A stretch of 64,000 nucleotides of DNA from CAYNSB01 sp964399625 (GCA_964399625.1 CAYNSB010000011.1:17053-81052), one strand, 5' to 3'. Positions 50,463 to 60,351 are shown, numbered from the stretch's first letter. The notes: a model not told the origin generated them from the letters alone. Program-made: numbers and translations.

Positions 50463-52730
50463 ATGCCCGCGCCCAACGAACCCAATCTCTCCCCCGACGC
50501 CCCATCGCCCGGGCTGCTGCGCTCGGCCTCGGGCGCCACGCTCTCCACCTCGGGCGTGCCCGCGGGCCAGCCCCCGATCGACCCCGACCAGCGCTACCTC
50601 AACCGCGACCTCTCGTGGCTGGAGTTCAACCGGCGCGTCCTGGCGCAGGCGACGGACCCGCGCACGCCCCTGCTCACGCGCGTCAAGTTCCTGTCCATCT
50701 TCTCGTCGAACCTCGACGAGTTCTTCATGAAGCGCGTCGGGTACATCAAGCGCCAGCTCGAGAAGACCACGCCCGCGAGCAACCCCGACGGCATGAGCCC
50801 GCGCCAGGTCCTCTTCGCCTGCCGCACACTCGTCTCGGACCTGCTCCGCGAGCAGGCCGAGTGCTTCGAGCGCGAGCTCGTCCCCCTGCTCGCCCAGCAG
50901 CACATCACGCTCGTGCGCCACGCGGACCTCTCGCCCCCGGAGCGCCAGGCCGTGGACCGCTGGTTCCACGACAACGTCTTCCCGGTCCTCACGCCGCTCG
51001 CCGTGGACCCCGGGCACCGCTTCCCGTTCATCTCCAACCTCTCGGAGAACATCGGCGTGATGGTCTCGCCGCCGGGCGCAGGCGAGCCCTCGTTCGCGCG
51101 CGTGAAGATCCCCGACGTGCTCCCGCGCATGATCGCGATCTCCGCGGTCGTCGCCTCCTCCGGGCCCGATGTCCGCTTCCCGGGCACGCCCTCGCCCGTC
51201 AACCCCGCGCGCTTCATCTCGCTCGAGGAGGTCATCCGCCACAACCTGGGCGCGCTCTTCCCGGGCATGCAGATCCACGACGTGCTCGCCTTCCGCGTCA
51301 CGCGCAACGCCGCGATCGAGGTCGAGGAGGACGCGGGCGAGGACGTCCTGCAGTCCGTCGAGAACGAGCTCCGCATGCGACGCTTCGCGCGCGCCGTCAG
51401 ACTCGAGGTCGCCCCGAACCCAGCCCCGCCCATCCTCCAGTTCATCCTCGGGGCGCTGCGCCTCGAGGCCGACGATGTCTACGAGCACGGCGGCCCGCTC
51501 GAGTACGGCGACCTCGCCGCCATCGCCGACCTCGATCTCCCCGACCTCAAGGACCCCCGCTGGCCCCCCATCGTCCCCGCGCGCCTCGCGCCGGAGGTCA
51601 TCGCCACCGACGCGGACATCTTCGCCGCGATCCGACAGCGCGACATCCTCCTCCACCACCCCTACGAGAGCTTCAGCGCCAGCGTCGAGCGCTTCATCGC
51701 CGCCGCCGCGCGCGATCCGAGCGTCCTGGCGATCAAGCAGACCATCTATCGCACCAGCCCCGACTCGCCCTTCATCGCCTCGCTCGTCCGCGCCGCCGAG
51801 GAGGGCAAGCAGGTCGCCGTGCTCGTCGAGCTCCGCGCCCGCTTCGACGAGTCCAAGAACGTCCGCTTCGCGCGCATGCTCGAGAAGGCCGGCGTGCACG
51901 TGGCCTATGGCGTCGTCGGGCTCAAGACCCACTGCAAGACCTCCCTCGTCGTCCGGCGTGAGACCGACGAGTCCGGACGCACGCGCCTCCGCTCCTACGC
52001 GCACCTGGGCACGGGCAACTACAACCCCTCCACCGCCCAGCTCTACACCGACCTCTCGCTCCTCACCTGCGACCCCGCCCTCACCGACGACGCCGCCAAC
52101 CTCTTCAACTTCCTCACCGGGCGATCCCTCAAGCAGGACTACAAGGAACTGCTCATCGCGCCGTTCGTCATGCGCCACTCCTTCAACGCGCTCATCGACC
52201 GCGAGATCGAGAACGCCCGCGCCGGCCGACCCGCGCGCGTCATCGCCAAGATGAACTCGATGGAGGACATGAAGATCACGCAGAAGCTCTACGAGGCCTC
52301 GCGCGCCGGCGTGAAGATCACCCTCATCGTCCGCGGCTTCTGCTGCCTCCGCCCGGGCGTGCCTGGCCTCAGCGAGAACATCAACGTCGTCTCCGTCGTC
52401 GGGCGATTCCTCGAGCACTCACGCGTCTTCTACTTCGCCAGCGGCGCCATGGACCCCGCGCAGGGCCAGTGGTTCATCTCCAGCGCCGACTGGATGTACC
52501 GCAACCTCTCGACGCGCGTCGAGGCCGCCACGCCGATCAAGGACCCCGCCGCACGCGCACGCCTCGCCCGCATCGTCCAGGTCCTCCTCGAGGACCATCG
52601 CCACGCCTGGGACCTCAATCCCGACGGCTCCTACACCCAGCGCCGCCCGCGCCCCGACGCCGATCCCAACTCGCCCCACGCGCTGGGCACGTTCCACACC
52701 CTCCGGCGCGAGGCCGTCGCGCAGGGCTGA
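50463..52730 (+). CDS. ppk1: Polyphosphate kinase 1
   Basis: 755 aa, makes polyphosphate from ATP. N-terminal domain: RYLNRDLSWLEFNRRVLAQA, SIFSSNLDEFFMKRVGYIK. Catalytic region: VLAIKQTIYRTSPDSPFIAS, VAVLVELRARFDESKNVRFA and VGLKTHCKTSLVVRR, with the phosphorylated His at about residue 490. Late motifs: YAHLGTGNYNPSTAQLYTDL, LIVRGFCCLRPGVPGLSENI, FISSADWMYRNLSTRVEAAT. Full family length with a ~40-residue Pro/Ser-rich N-terminal addition. Third gene of the pyrE unit. Confidence 0.96.
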   Translation: MPAPNEPNLSPDAPSPGLLRSASGATLSTSGVPAGQPPIDPDQRYLNRDLSWLEFNRRVLAQATDPRTPLLTRVKFLSIFSSNLDEFFMKRVGYIKRQLEKTTPASNPDGMSPRQVLFACRTLVSDLLREQAECFERELVPLLAQQHITLVRHADLSPPERQAVDRWFHDNVFPVLTPLAVDPGHRFPFISNLSENIGVMVSPPGAGEPSFARVKIPDVLPRMIAISAVVASSGPDVRFPGTPSPVNPARFISLEEVIRHNLGALFPGMQIHDVLAFRVTRNAAIEVEEDAGEDVLQSVENELRMRRFARAVRLEVAPNPAPPILQFILGALRLEADDVYEHGGPLEYGDLAAIADLDLPDLKDPRWPPIVPARLAPEVIATDADIFAAIRQRDILLHHPYESFSASVERFIAAAARDPSVLAIKQTIYRTSPDSPFIASLVRAAEEGKQVAVLVELRARFDESKNVRFARMLEKAGVHVAYGVVGLKTHCKTSLVVRRETDESGRTRLRSYAHLGTGNYNPSTAQLYTDLSLLTCDPALTDDAANLFNFLTGRSLKQDYKELLIAPFVMRHSFNALIDREIENARAGRPARVIAKMNSMEDMKITQKLYEASRAGVKITLIVRGFCCLRPGVPGLSENINVVSVVGRFLEHSRVFYFASGAMDPAQGQWFISSADWMYRNLSTRVEAATPIKDPAARARLARIVQVLLEDHRHAWDLNPDGSYTQRRPRPDADPNSPHALGTFHTLRREAVAQG

Positions 52731-52872
52731 TCCAGCATTCAGAGGCCCAAGGGGCAGCGCGGGGCGCTTCGCTCCGTACCATTCATGCACGCCTGACGCG
52801 CGCTCGGACACATCGGCGCGCCGCGACCTGATCCCTCGTCCCTGCCTCGCGCTCCACGCTCTGAGATTTCCA

Positions 52873-53229
52873 ATGCCCTCCCGCGACGACATCCCCCTCG
52901 ACGATCGCCTGCCCGGCGGCTCCCACGCCCCTCGCGCCATCGTCCGCCGCGCGCCCGGCGCGACCGGCCCCGTCGAGAACTACAACCCCGCGAACGACGC
53001 CGACGATGAGGGTCCCTCCGCGGCCGACCTCGAGCGGTTCAGCGATGTCACCGTCCGCTGCCCCAACTGCTCGACGGAACTGATGGACGATGTCGCCATC
53101 TGCTACAAGTGCGGGCACGCGCTGGGCGACCCCAACGAGCCGCGCACCAATTCCCGCTGGTGGATCTGGGCCACCGCCGCACTGCTGCTCGCGATCATGG
53201 GCTACGCCATCTTCCGCAATGTGATCTGA
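52873..53229 (+). CDS. Small zinc-ribbon protein with one C-terminal membrane anchor
   Basis: 118 aa. Residues 1-55 are polar. A zinc ribbon follows, VRCPNCSTELMDDVAICYKC with GHAL after it (two CPxC-type knuckles), then one C-terminal transmembrane helix (WWIWATAALLLAIMGYAIF). A tail-anchored arrangement. Function unknown. 142 bases after ppk1. Confidence 0.75.
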   Translation: MPSRDDIPLDDRLPGGSHAPRAIVRRAPGATGPVENYNPANDADDEGPSAADLERFSDVTVRCPNCSTELMDDVAICYKCGHALGDPNEPRTNSRWWIWATAALLLAIMGYAIFRNVI

Positions 53230-53247
53230 GCACGCGCGCGAAGCAAA

Positions 53248-53277
53248 GCGGCCGCGAGTCCCATGACCCGCGGCCGC
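53248..53277. terminator. GC-rich hairpin between convergent genes
   Basis: Perfect stem gcggccgcg/cgcggccgc with a 12-base loop, 19 bases after the zinc-ribbon gene and 45 bases after the stop of the oppositely oriented dockerin gene. It has no T tract; probably a bidirectional 3' barrier. Confidence 0.5.
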
Positions 53278-53322
53278 GTACGCACTCGCTATCCAATCAC
53301 TTCGTGCCTTCGTCCCTTCTTC

Positions 53323-55533
53323 TTACGGGCATCCCGCGCGGAACGCCGCGAGGAAGCACGAGAAGTCCGCCGCGCTCAGCACCGGAATGTCCGTGCTCCC
53401 GTCGCAGTTCGCGCCGGGGTCGCCCGCGCGGAACTTGGCCAGGAAGCACGAGAAGTCCGCCGCGCTCAGCACCGGGATGTCCGTGCTCCCGTCGCAGTTG
53501 GCATAGCACGGCGTGCTCGCCGCGTTGATCGTCAGCACCGCGCCCGCCGCCGACTGCCCGTCCGGGTTCGTCACCGTCAGCGTCACCGGGCCCGTCGCCG
53601 CCGCGCCCGTCACGCTCACCGTCAGGTTCACCGTCGTCGGGTTCACCCACGTGAAGCTGTTGATCGTCACGCCCGGGTTGCTCGTGGTGATCGTCATCCG
53701 ATTGAAGCCCGGCTCCGTGTCGTAGAACCCCGAGCCCGACGCCGACGTGCCCGTGAGCACCACCGGCACCAGCGACTGGCCCTGCGTCAGCGTCGCGGGA
53801 GCCGCGCTCGTCACAGCCGCGGGCGGCGGCGCCACGAGCTTGTTCACGCGCACCGCGTACGTGTTCGTGCCGTTGCAGTACTCCTGGAACGTCCACATCG
53901 TCTGGTCATCGCTCGGATCGACCACCGTGTGCGAGTAGTCGCCCCAGCGACTGGGATTACCGAACCCGTCGGAGTACGTGGACGCCCCCGCGATCAACGT
54001 CGCGGACGCCTGGATCGATCCCGCGGCGTCCGTGTTCAGACGCCCCGCCGTGATCCCGCCCGCGAACACGCCCGTCCCCGCGCCGCTGGAGCTGCACCCG
54101 ATCGCCATGTGCCCCTGCCCCGTCGTCGCGCAGCTCGCCAGCCAGAACGACTTGGGGTTCGTCGCCGCGCTGTCGAACAGCGTGCCGGACTGGCTCAGCG
54201 TCAGCGTCGTGCCGCTGGGCGTGAACTGGTACCAGCGCACGCCCAGGCGCCCGCCGGTCGTGCTCGCCACGCCGCTCGCGTTCACGTCGATCCCGTGCGC
54301 CGTCCACAGCGTGGACCCGCCGCTCACGCGGTTCTTGTGGATCTTCGCCTGCATGATGCGATCGTCGATGCCATCAAGACGCGTCGCGCTCGTCGCCTGC
54401 TGCGGGTTGAACACCGTCTGCACCGTCGCGGGCACCGCGACCGACTGGTTCGCCGAGATGCTCGGCGCCCCGCCCGGGTTGGTGATCGCGCGGTACGTGA
54501 TCTTGCTCGCCGCGAAGTTGTCCGCCCCGATCACGAAGCCCGTCGTGATCGTCGGGTCGTCGTTGTCCACCCCGCGCGGCGCGTGCATCCCCACGCTCCC
54601 GCTCCACAGGTTGCGGAACGCCGTCACCTGGATCGGCCCCGCGCCCAGGATCGACGCCTTGTTGATCACCCAGATCGTCACGCCCGTCTGCGCGCCCGCC
54701 GCCGGGAACATGTCCGCCCCCACGTACAGCGCGCTCGCGTCAACGCCCAGCGACGGGTAGTCCGCCAGAAGCCCCGTGTCCCCCGTCGGCGTCGCAAGGT
54801 CCTGCTGGAATCCGAAGAACGTCCACGCCCCGTTCGGATCGTTGCTCGCGCTCCGCGCCACGAGAACGCGGTTGGGCGTGTCGATCGTGATGCAGATCGC
54901 GATCCAACGGTCCGACGCCTTGTCGAACCGCACCTGCGGATCGCTGGTGCCCGTGCCGATCCCCGCCGGCGTGAAAAACGTGTCGAGGAACGCGTTGAGC
55001 GTCCCCAGCACGCCCGTCGTCTTGTTGTACGCCTTCACGCGACCGTTCGTCATCACCACGACGTGATTGGGCCCCACCGCGCCCATCGAGTCCGGCGGCG
55101 TCACGCCGCCCGACTCCGCCGAGGTCGTGCCCACGTAGTTCGCACCCGCGCCGCTCGCCACCGTCTGAGGCGCATCGGTCCCGTTGTCGCCGTACCACGT
55201 CCCGGGAATCGACACCGGGCCCGTCACGCCGTCCGACGACCAATTCGCCACCGGCCCAAGACCCGCGAAGGGCGCCTTGGCCGTCGTCCGCGCATGCCGA
55301 GGCAATGGCTGCGACTGCGTCCGCCCCGCCGCCTCCCACGCCGCCTGACGCGCCATGATCTGCTCGACCGTCTCCGTCACGCCCATGCCACCGACCCACG
55401 GCGTGTACGGCCCCTGCGCCTCATCACCCGCCCGAGCCGACATCGGCATCGCCCCCACTCCCAGCGCCAGACCGCACACCGACACCAGCGCGATCCGTGA
55501 ACCGCGACGCGACGACCTCACTTGCTTCCGCAT
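53323..55533 (-). CDS. Large secreted protein with GC-type dockerin
   Basis: 736 aa. ATG at 55533 preceded by GGGAG. A basic n-region and signal sequence (SRIALVSVCGLALGVGAMPM) end near SARAG. The body resembles secreted beta-propeller-like proteins: PPDSMGAVGPNHVVVMTNGR, DPQVRFDKASDRWIAICITI, DYPSLGVDASALYVGADMF, SFWLASCATTGQGHMAIGCS, FGNPSRWGDYSHTVVDPSDD. A ~90-residue IPT/Ig-like domain with TITTSNPGVTINSFTWVNPT precedes the dockerin pair, whose two repeats are nearly identical (both STDIPVLSAADFSCFLA). It is followed downstream only by the hairpin at 53248. Confidence 0.88.
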   Translation of the reverse strand: MRKQVRSSRRGSRIALVSVCGLALGVGAMPMSARAGDEAQGPYTPWVGGMGVTETVEQIMARQAAWEAAGRTQSQPLPRHARTTAKAPFAGLGPVANWSSDGVTGPVSIPGTWYGDNGTDAPQTVASGAGANYVGTTSAESGGVTPPDSMGAVGPNHVVVMTNGRVKAYNKTTGVLGTLNAFLDTFFTPAGIGTGTSDPQVRFDKASDRWIAICITIDTPNRVLVARSASNDPNGAWTFFGFQQDLATPTGDTGLLADYPSLGVDASALYVGADMFPAAGAQTGVTIWVINKASILGAGPIQVTAFRNLWSGSVGMHAPRGVDNDDPTITTGFVIGADNFAASKITYRAITNPGGAPSISANQSVAVPATVQTVFNPQQATSATRLDGIDDRIMQAKIHKNRVSGGSTLWTAHGIDVNASGVASTTGGRLGVRWYQFTPSGTTLTLSQSGTLFDSAATNPKSFWLASCATTGQGHMAIGCSSSGAGTGVFAGGITAGRLNTDAAGSIQASATLIAGASTYSDGFGNPSRWGDYSHTVVDPSDDQTMWTFQEYCNGTNTYAVRVNKLVAPPPAAVTSAAPATLTQGQSLVPVVLTGTSASGSGFYDTEPGFNRMTITTSNPGVTINSFTWVNPTTVNLTVSVTGAAATGPVTLTVTNPDGQSAAGAVLTINAASTPCYANCDGSTDIPVLSAADFSCFLAKFRAGDPGANCDGSTDIPVLSAADFSCFLAAFRAGCP

Positions 55534-55696
55534 GGCAAAGGCTCCCTGACCCCACGTCCATGAAACAACTCTCGCCCGAGGACGAGCGTCCCCGGCCGGC
55601 GCGCGAAACACCCGCGCGCTCCGAACACACAACAACCGCGCCATCGTCAGGGATTGACGCCCAACTACTTTCCCGACATGCTTCTCCGCTGTCAAA

Positions 55697-55728
55697 CAAA
55701 AAAGCCTCCGTACAGAGTCCGGAGGCCC
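55697..55728 (-). terminator. Rho-independent terminator
   Basis: On the minus strand gcctccg-gactctgta-cggaggc is followed by TTTTTTG. It lies about 40 bases after the stop of the beta-helix dockerin gene at 55768 and separates it from the next dockerin gene. Confidence 0.88.
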
Positions 55729-55767
55729 TTTCCTACCTTGCCACGATCTCTCTTCGGACCTTGCCGC

Positions 55768-57330
55768 TCACGGGCATCCGGCCTGGTACTTCAGCACGAA
55801 GCACGTCAGGTCCGCGGCATTGTTCTTCGGCGGCACGCTGCTCCCGTCGCAGTTCGCCAGCGGGTGCCCCAGGTTGTACAGGTTGATGAACCGGATGAAG
55901 TCGCTCGCGTTGAGCGCGTTGTCCCCGTTGAAGTCCGCGTAGCACCACGAGCCGCTGCCAAAGGCCGCGAACTCGAAGCACCCGCGATCGATCACGGGCG
56001 CGATGCCCTGCCCGCCCGTGCCCACGCTCGTCCCCGCGAAGCGCACGTTCCCATCAAGGTCGCGGAACACCCCGTCCGGGTGCAGTGCGTTGCTCCCGGA
56101 GTCGATCGCCGGCGAGCCGCCCTGCAGACGACCGTTCGCGTCCAGCAGCGGGTCATCGCCGTTGTTGCCAACCCCGCCGTTGCTGCTCCAGAACTCGATC
56201 GTCGTGTACGCGAAGTTCGGGCTCACGCCCACCTGGTCCGCGTACGTCCGGGGCCCGACCGCCGGCCCGTTCCCCCACACGATGTTGTTGCTCCCGCCGC
56301 AGTTGGTCGTCCCCGTCCCGATGTTGTCCTGCACCGTGCAGTTGAACAGCGCCGCGTTGGCCATCGCGTTCACGCCGCAGATGTTCCCCTTCACGAGCGT
56401 GTTGATGTACTGCCCCCCCACCAGCGCGTTGCTCGCGCGGTTGCCCGTGACGCTCACGCGCGCCACCCGAGACAGCAGGTCGCCCCGCACGATCTTCGAG
56501 TACCGCACCCCAGAGCTCCCGTTGCTCGTGATCGATCCGCCGAACACCCGCGACGAGCCCGAGAGCGTCACCAGATCGTCCGGCCCGAACACCGCCGCCG
56601 GATCGCCCGGGCGCGACAGGTTCCCGCTGATCGTCCCGTTGTCGAACGAGCCCGTCAGCGCCTGCAGCGCACGCCCCGTGTTCCCGCTGATCGTGCACGC
56701 GTTCACCGTCGGGAACCCCGTCAACAACAGCACCGCCGCGCCGTACGAGCTCTCGGGCAGACCCACGCTCGTCACGTTCCCGCTGATCGTGCAGTTGCTC
56801 AGCCGGCCGCTCCCCGCCAGCACCGCCGCCACCGGGTACCACCCAGCCCCCACCGAGGGCGGCGCCACTCCCGTCAGCGTGAACCCGTCCACCGCGCCAA
56901 ACCCGCCCACGCGCACCAGTTGCAAAGGCTCGGACCCGCTCGCCGGCACGGTCAGCGTCGTCACGTTCGTCGCGAAGTCCCGCGTCGCGCGCGTCGTCTC
57001 CGTGCCCGCGAACCCGCCGAACACCTTCACGCTCCCGTTCACATCGAACGACTTCACCGTGATCGTGGTGGGCCCGCTCGTCACGCTGTGCGCACGCGTA
57101 GGGCGGTACGTCCCCGCCCTCACCCACACCTCGTCCTTCGCCCCGCCCGACGCCAGCGCCGCGTCCACCGCGGGCTGGATGTTCGTGAACGCGTTCGCCC
57201 AGCTCGAGCCGTCGTTCGCGCCGCTCGCCCCCGCGTCCACCAGCAGCACGTTGCCCGGCTGCGCCATCGCGCTCCCCGCCCAGCCCGACGCCACGCACGC
57301 CACGATCAACCCCAGGTGCTTCCGATTCAT
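55768..57330 (-). CDS. Secreted parallel beta-helix protein with hybrid dockerin
   Basis: 520 aa. ATG at 57330 after GGAGGATGGAGC. Signal peptide MNRKHLGLIVACVASGWAGS to AMAQ. Residues ~20-420 read VLLVDAGASGANDGSSWANA, IQPAVDAALASGGAKDEVWV, RAGTYRPT and then beta-helix coils (LSNCTISGNVTSVGL, VNACTISGNTGRAL), the right-handed parallel beta-helix of polysaccharide-binding or lyase-like proteins. The C-terminal module is a hybrid: the first repeat has the classical calcium loop YADFNGDNALNASDFIRFIN, the second the GC type (ANCDGSSVPPKNNAADLTCF, ending YQAGCP). Confidence 0.88.
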   Translation of the reverse strand: MNRKHLGLIVACVASGWAGSAMAQPGNVLLVDAGASGANDGSSWANAFTNIQPAVDAALASGGAKDEVWVRAGTYRPTRAHSVTSGPTTITVKSFDVNGSVKVFGGFAGTETTRATRDFATNVTTLTVPASGSEPLQLVRVGGFGAVDGFTLTGVAPPSVGAGWYPVAAVLAGSGRLSNCTISGNVTSVGLPESSYGAAVLLLTGFPTVNACTISGNTGRALQALTGSFDNGTISGNLSRPGDPAAVFGPDDLVTLSGSSRVFGGSITSNGSSGVRYSKIVRGDLLSRVARVSVTGNRASNALVGGQYINTLVKGNICGVNAMANAALFNCTVQDNIGTGTTNCGGSNNIVWGNGPAVGPRTYADQVGVSPNFAYTTIEFWSSNGGVGNNGDDPLLDANGRLQGGSPAIDSGSNALHPDGVFRDLDGNVRFAGTSVGTGGQGIAPVIDRGCFEFAAFGSGSWCYADFNGDNALNASDFIRFINLYNLGHPLANCDGSSVPPKNNAADLTCFVLKYQAGCP

Positions 57331-57771
57331 GCTCCATCCTCCGATGAAAGTGATACGCGATTCCACGGCGACGGGCGTCCTCGCCCGCGCACACGCCCCC
57401 GCGACCCCGCACACAACCAAACGCGGCCAGCCGCGCCGCGTTGCATGAAGAACGCGCAAGGACATCCCGGCGCACCGATCGCGCCGAAACTCCGACCTCG
57501 CTCTATCGGCCGCCAACCGCTCGCGCCGCCAATCGCCGGCCCCGCTCCGCGACCCCGCGCCGCCGACCTCACCCGCCCGCCGACCTCACCCGAGCCGTGC
57601 CGCTCCAAGCGCCGCGCTCGCAACTTTGGTATTCGACACGCCCGCACCCCATCGGTTCAACGCTCGCGAGGATTCCGCGAGCCGCCGCAGGATTCTGGAA
57701 GGCCACACAACAGATCGCCGCAGAGCCGCGACCGAGAGGGAGCGGCAGGAAGTCGCCCCGACCCCGTGGCG
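57331..57771. other. Region without a supported gene
   Basis: 440 bases upstream of the beta-helix gene. Both strands have long Arg/Ala-rich open frames without ribosome sites or folds, typical of GC-rich spacer. It should hold the promoter of the beta-helix gene. No hairpin terminator for the gene at 57772 was recognised. Confidence 0.4.
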
Positions 57772-59082
57772 TCACTTCTGCTGTTGCACGAGTTGGGTCA
57801 GCGGAACCTCGAACTGCCCAGCCCAATACTCCGTCGCACGAAAGTTCCGCAGCGCCTCATCGCCGTTCCCCACGATACGGACCGTCCAGTGCGAACGCTC
57901 TTCCTCTCCGAACGACTCGGCCGACGCGTTCCGCAGCGACCCTCCGAGCTCCCAAGTGTCTTTAAGGCCGCCCACCTCCATCCGATCCCAGTGTCTGGGG
58001 TGCATGGCACCCCTCCATTGCACCTTCCCGTCACGCAAGAGTTGCAATTCGCCGCTGAATGCCATCCGCGGATGCCGCGCGGGCGGGGCCAATGTTGTCC
58101 AAACGGTCACGACGTGCCCAGGCGCCTCCGGCACGCGCACGCTCAAGTCGTACTCGCCCAAGCTAATGCGCTCGACGATGCCCCGATCCACCGAACCCTC
58201 GCGCACAGGCGCAAGGCACTCGTTCAGCGTCGCAACCGGCTCAACCGGGATCGAGATGAAGCCATGCCATTGGCTCTCTTTGCGCCCCGGGGCAAGCCAC
58301 GACTCGGATCTCACTTGAGTGACGTCCACGTCGAAATCAACATGCCGCATCGTCGCGTCAAGGGAGCCCAACTCCTGGTACGACTCCCTTTCGATCTTCC
58401 ATTCGACGGCGTTACCACAGTGCTCTGGGAAGAGAGAGCCCGCGCCCGCGGGCACCCACCCACGAACGCGCGGCTTGAGCGTGATCTCGCACAATCCTGC
58501 CCAGCCCGGCGTGCTCAATCCGATCGCATACAAGTGATCCTTGGGCCACTTCTTGCGGTTCGAGATGAGATCGCATCGCCGCAAGATGATGTTCCAATTC
58601 AGGTCCGCGATGCCTTCTGCGTCCACACGCCGCCGCAGTTCGATCGACACGGGATGCTCAACCCAGTTGCCAGACGCGTCGCGCCAGTGCGACTGTGCGT
58701 TCGTCGGCGCTATCCGCACCAGCGCCCATGTCGGCACAAGCGACAGCGGTCCGCGCTGGCGCACGCTCGGCCATGCTCCAGCCGACACCGCGCACAGCAT
58801 CAGCACGCCTGACACCATCGCGCAGCGCGATCTTCGCCGCGTCCTCAGCAAACGCATCTCCCCCACCGCCTCGCCCCCGCACTCAGGGCACACAAACACC
58901 CCGCGCGCGAGTTCGTCCACTCGCACGCTCGGCACGCCATCCATCCCGTACCAGCACCGCGGGCACCGCCGCCGCCCCCGCGACCGATCACCAACGAGCG
59001 ACCACACAAATCCCACGAGCGCGGCCGCGCCCACCACCGCCGCTCCGCCCCACCACACCCAGTTCGCACCAGTCATTGTCAT
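57772..59082 (-). CDS. Membrane protein with zinc ribbon and large exported domain, unknown function
   Basis: 436 aa. An N-terminal membrane helix (WWGGAAVVGAAALVGFVWSL), a split zinc ribbon (CPRCWYGMDGV ... VFVCPECGGE), a second membrane helix (CAMVSGVLMLCAVSAGAW), then ~320 residues outside with LVRIAPTNAQSHWRDASGNW, HPVSIELRRRVDAEG, GWAGLCEITLKPRVRGWVPA and YDLSVRVPEAPGHVVTVWTT. No recognised family. The zinc ribbon relates it to the CEVCGYDMSGL group at 41943 by layout. Confidence 0.72.
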   Translation of the reverse strand: MTMTGANWVWWGGAAVVGAAALVGFVWSLVGDRSRGRRRCPRCWYGMDGVPSVRVDELARGVFVCPECGGEAVGEMRLLRTRRRSRCAMVSGVLMLCAVSAGAWPSVRQRGPLSLVPTWALVRIAPTNAQSHWRDASGNWVEHPVSIELRRRVDAEGIADLNWNIILRRCDLISNRKKWPKDHLYAIGLSTPGWAGLCEITLKPRVRGWVPAGAGSLFPEHCGNAVEWKIERESYQELGSLDATMRHVDFDVDVTQVRSESWLAPGRKESQWHGFISIPVEPVATLNECLAPVREGSVDRGIVERISLGEYDLSVRVPEAPGHVVTVWTTLAPPARHPRMAFSGELQLLRDGKVQWRGAMHPRHWDRMEVGGLKDTWELGGSLRNASAESFGEEERSHWTVRIVGNGDEALRNFRATEYWAGQFEVPLTQLVQQQK

Positions 59083-59193
59083 GTCTCACATACCGGTGCA
59101 CGCACGCCGCGATTCACATTCGCGAGACTCGCGAACGCCGCAGCGAGCGCGAGCCGACTCTCGTCTCTTCGTCTCTCTCCCTTCGACGTTCTC

Positions 59194-60312
59194 TCACTTC
59201 ACCGAGAACCCCAGCTTCCCGAGCAGCCCATCGAAGTGATCGAGGTCGTAGAACTCCAGGCTCAGCCGCCCGCGCGCGCCCGAACGGTCCGTCGTGATCT
59301 GCACCTTCGTGCCCAGGTGCTCGCCCAGCTGCTTCTCCAGCGCCGCACGCGCCGCAAGACGCGAGAAGTCCTTCGCCTCGCCCGGCGCGCTCGCCTTCAC
59401 CGGCGTCGTCAGCGCCGCGCACGCGCGCTCCAGCGCCCGCACGCTCCACGACTCCCGCGCCGCGCGCTCGCCCAGCGCCACCCGCGCCGCGCCCGCCGGC
59501 ACGCTCAGCAGCGCGCGCCCGTGCCCCAGCCCGAGCTTCCCGCTCGATACGAGCTCGCGCAGCGACTCCTCCAATTCCAGCAGGCGGATCAGGTTCGCCA
59601 CGCTCGAACGATCCAGCCCCACGCGATCGGCGATCTCGTGCTGCGTCAGACGGAACCGCGACGCAAGCCGGTGCAGCGCCTCGCCGCGCTCCATCGGGTT
59701 CAGGTCCTCGCGCTGCACGTTCTCGATGAACGACCACTCCGCCGCCTGCTCGTCGCTCAGCTCGCGCACCAGCGCCGGAATCGCGATCACCCCCGCCAGC
59801 TGCGCCGCACGCCACCGACGCTCGCCCGCCACCAGCTCGTACTTCTTCAGCCCCCCACCGCTCACCGCGCGCACGATCACCGGCTGCATCACGCCCGCGC
59901 GGCGGATCGAGTCCGCCAGCTGCTGCAGCGGACCCTCATCGAACACGCGCCGCGGCTGGAACGGGCTCGGCCCGATCAGCTCCACGCGCACCATCATCAG
60001 ACCCGTCGTCGGCTCCCCCACGCCCACGGGAATCGCGCGCGCAAGAGTCGAGGGCACCGGCGCGGGCGCTGCCACCGGCGCGGGCGCCGCCACGGGCCCC
60101 CTCGCCGCGCCACGCACCGCCGGTACGCTCACCTCGGGCTTGGGCTCGGCGCGCACTTCGGCCCCTCCCGCCGAGGGCACCTTTGATTGTTTGTGATCAC
60201 TAACTTTATCATCGACCGTCTGAATGCGCACGGGCTGGCTCATGAGGCCCGAAAGTCCCATGCCCAGCCGCCGTGGCTTCTCGTTCGAGGTCGACGCGTC
60301 CTTGCTCGCCAT
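59194..60312 (-). CDS. parB: Chromosome partitioning protein ParB
   Basis: 372 aa. ATG at 60312 with AGGAGG six bases upstream. A disordered N-terminal ~100 residues includes RRLGMGLSGLM, the short motif through which ParB proteins contact ParA. The CTP-binding domain contains PSPFQPRRVFDEGPLQQLAD, GERRWRA at 163-169 and IENVQREDLNPMERGEAL. The HTH at 222-247 (LTQHEIADRVGLDRSSVANL) recognises parS. The C-terminal dimerisation part ends LGKLGFSVK. Three parS sites lie within 1 kb upstream. No parA gene is next to it in this window. Confidence 0.95.
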   Translation of the reverse strand: MASKDASTSNEKPRRLGMGLSGLMSQPVRIQTVDDKVSDHKQSKVPSAGGAEVRAEPKPEVSVPAVRGAARGPVAAPAPVAAPAPVPSTLARAIPVGVGEPTTGLMMVRVELIGPSPFQPRRVFDEGPLQQLADSIRRAGVMQPVIVRAVSGGGLKKYELVAGERRWRAAQLAGVIAIPALVRELSDEQAAEWSFIENVQREDLNPMERGEALHRLASRFRLTQHEIADRVGLDRSSVANLIRLLELEESLRELVSSGKLGLGHGRALLSVPAGAARVALGERAARESWSVRALERACAALTTPVKASAPGEAKDFSRLAARAALEKQLGEHLGTKVQITTDRSGARGRLSLEFYDLDHFDGLLGKLGFSVK

Positions 60313-60335
60313 CCCATCCTCCTGATCTGGATCGA

Positions 60336-60351
60336 TGTTCCACGTGGAACA
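60336..60351. promoter_or_regulatory. parS site 1
   Basis: TGTTCCACGTGGAACA, a perfect 16-base palindrome of the conserved bacterial parS family (TGTTNCACGTGNAACA). Located 24 bases upstream of the parB start, so ParB binding could also repress its own promoter. Confidence 0.93.

Noticed and set aside
53263..55500. 745-codon plus-strand open frame
   Set aside because: Arg/His-rich antisense shadow of the dockerin gene at 53323-55533.
55654..58812. 1052-codon plus-strand open frame
   Set aside because: Extremely Arg/His/Pro-rich; it is antisense to the beta-helix dockerin gene and the zinc-ribbon membrane gene, both with signal or membrane segments and ribosome sites.
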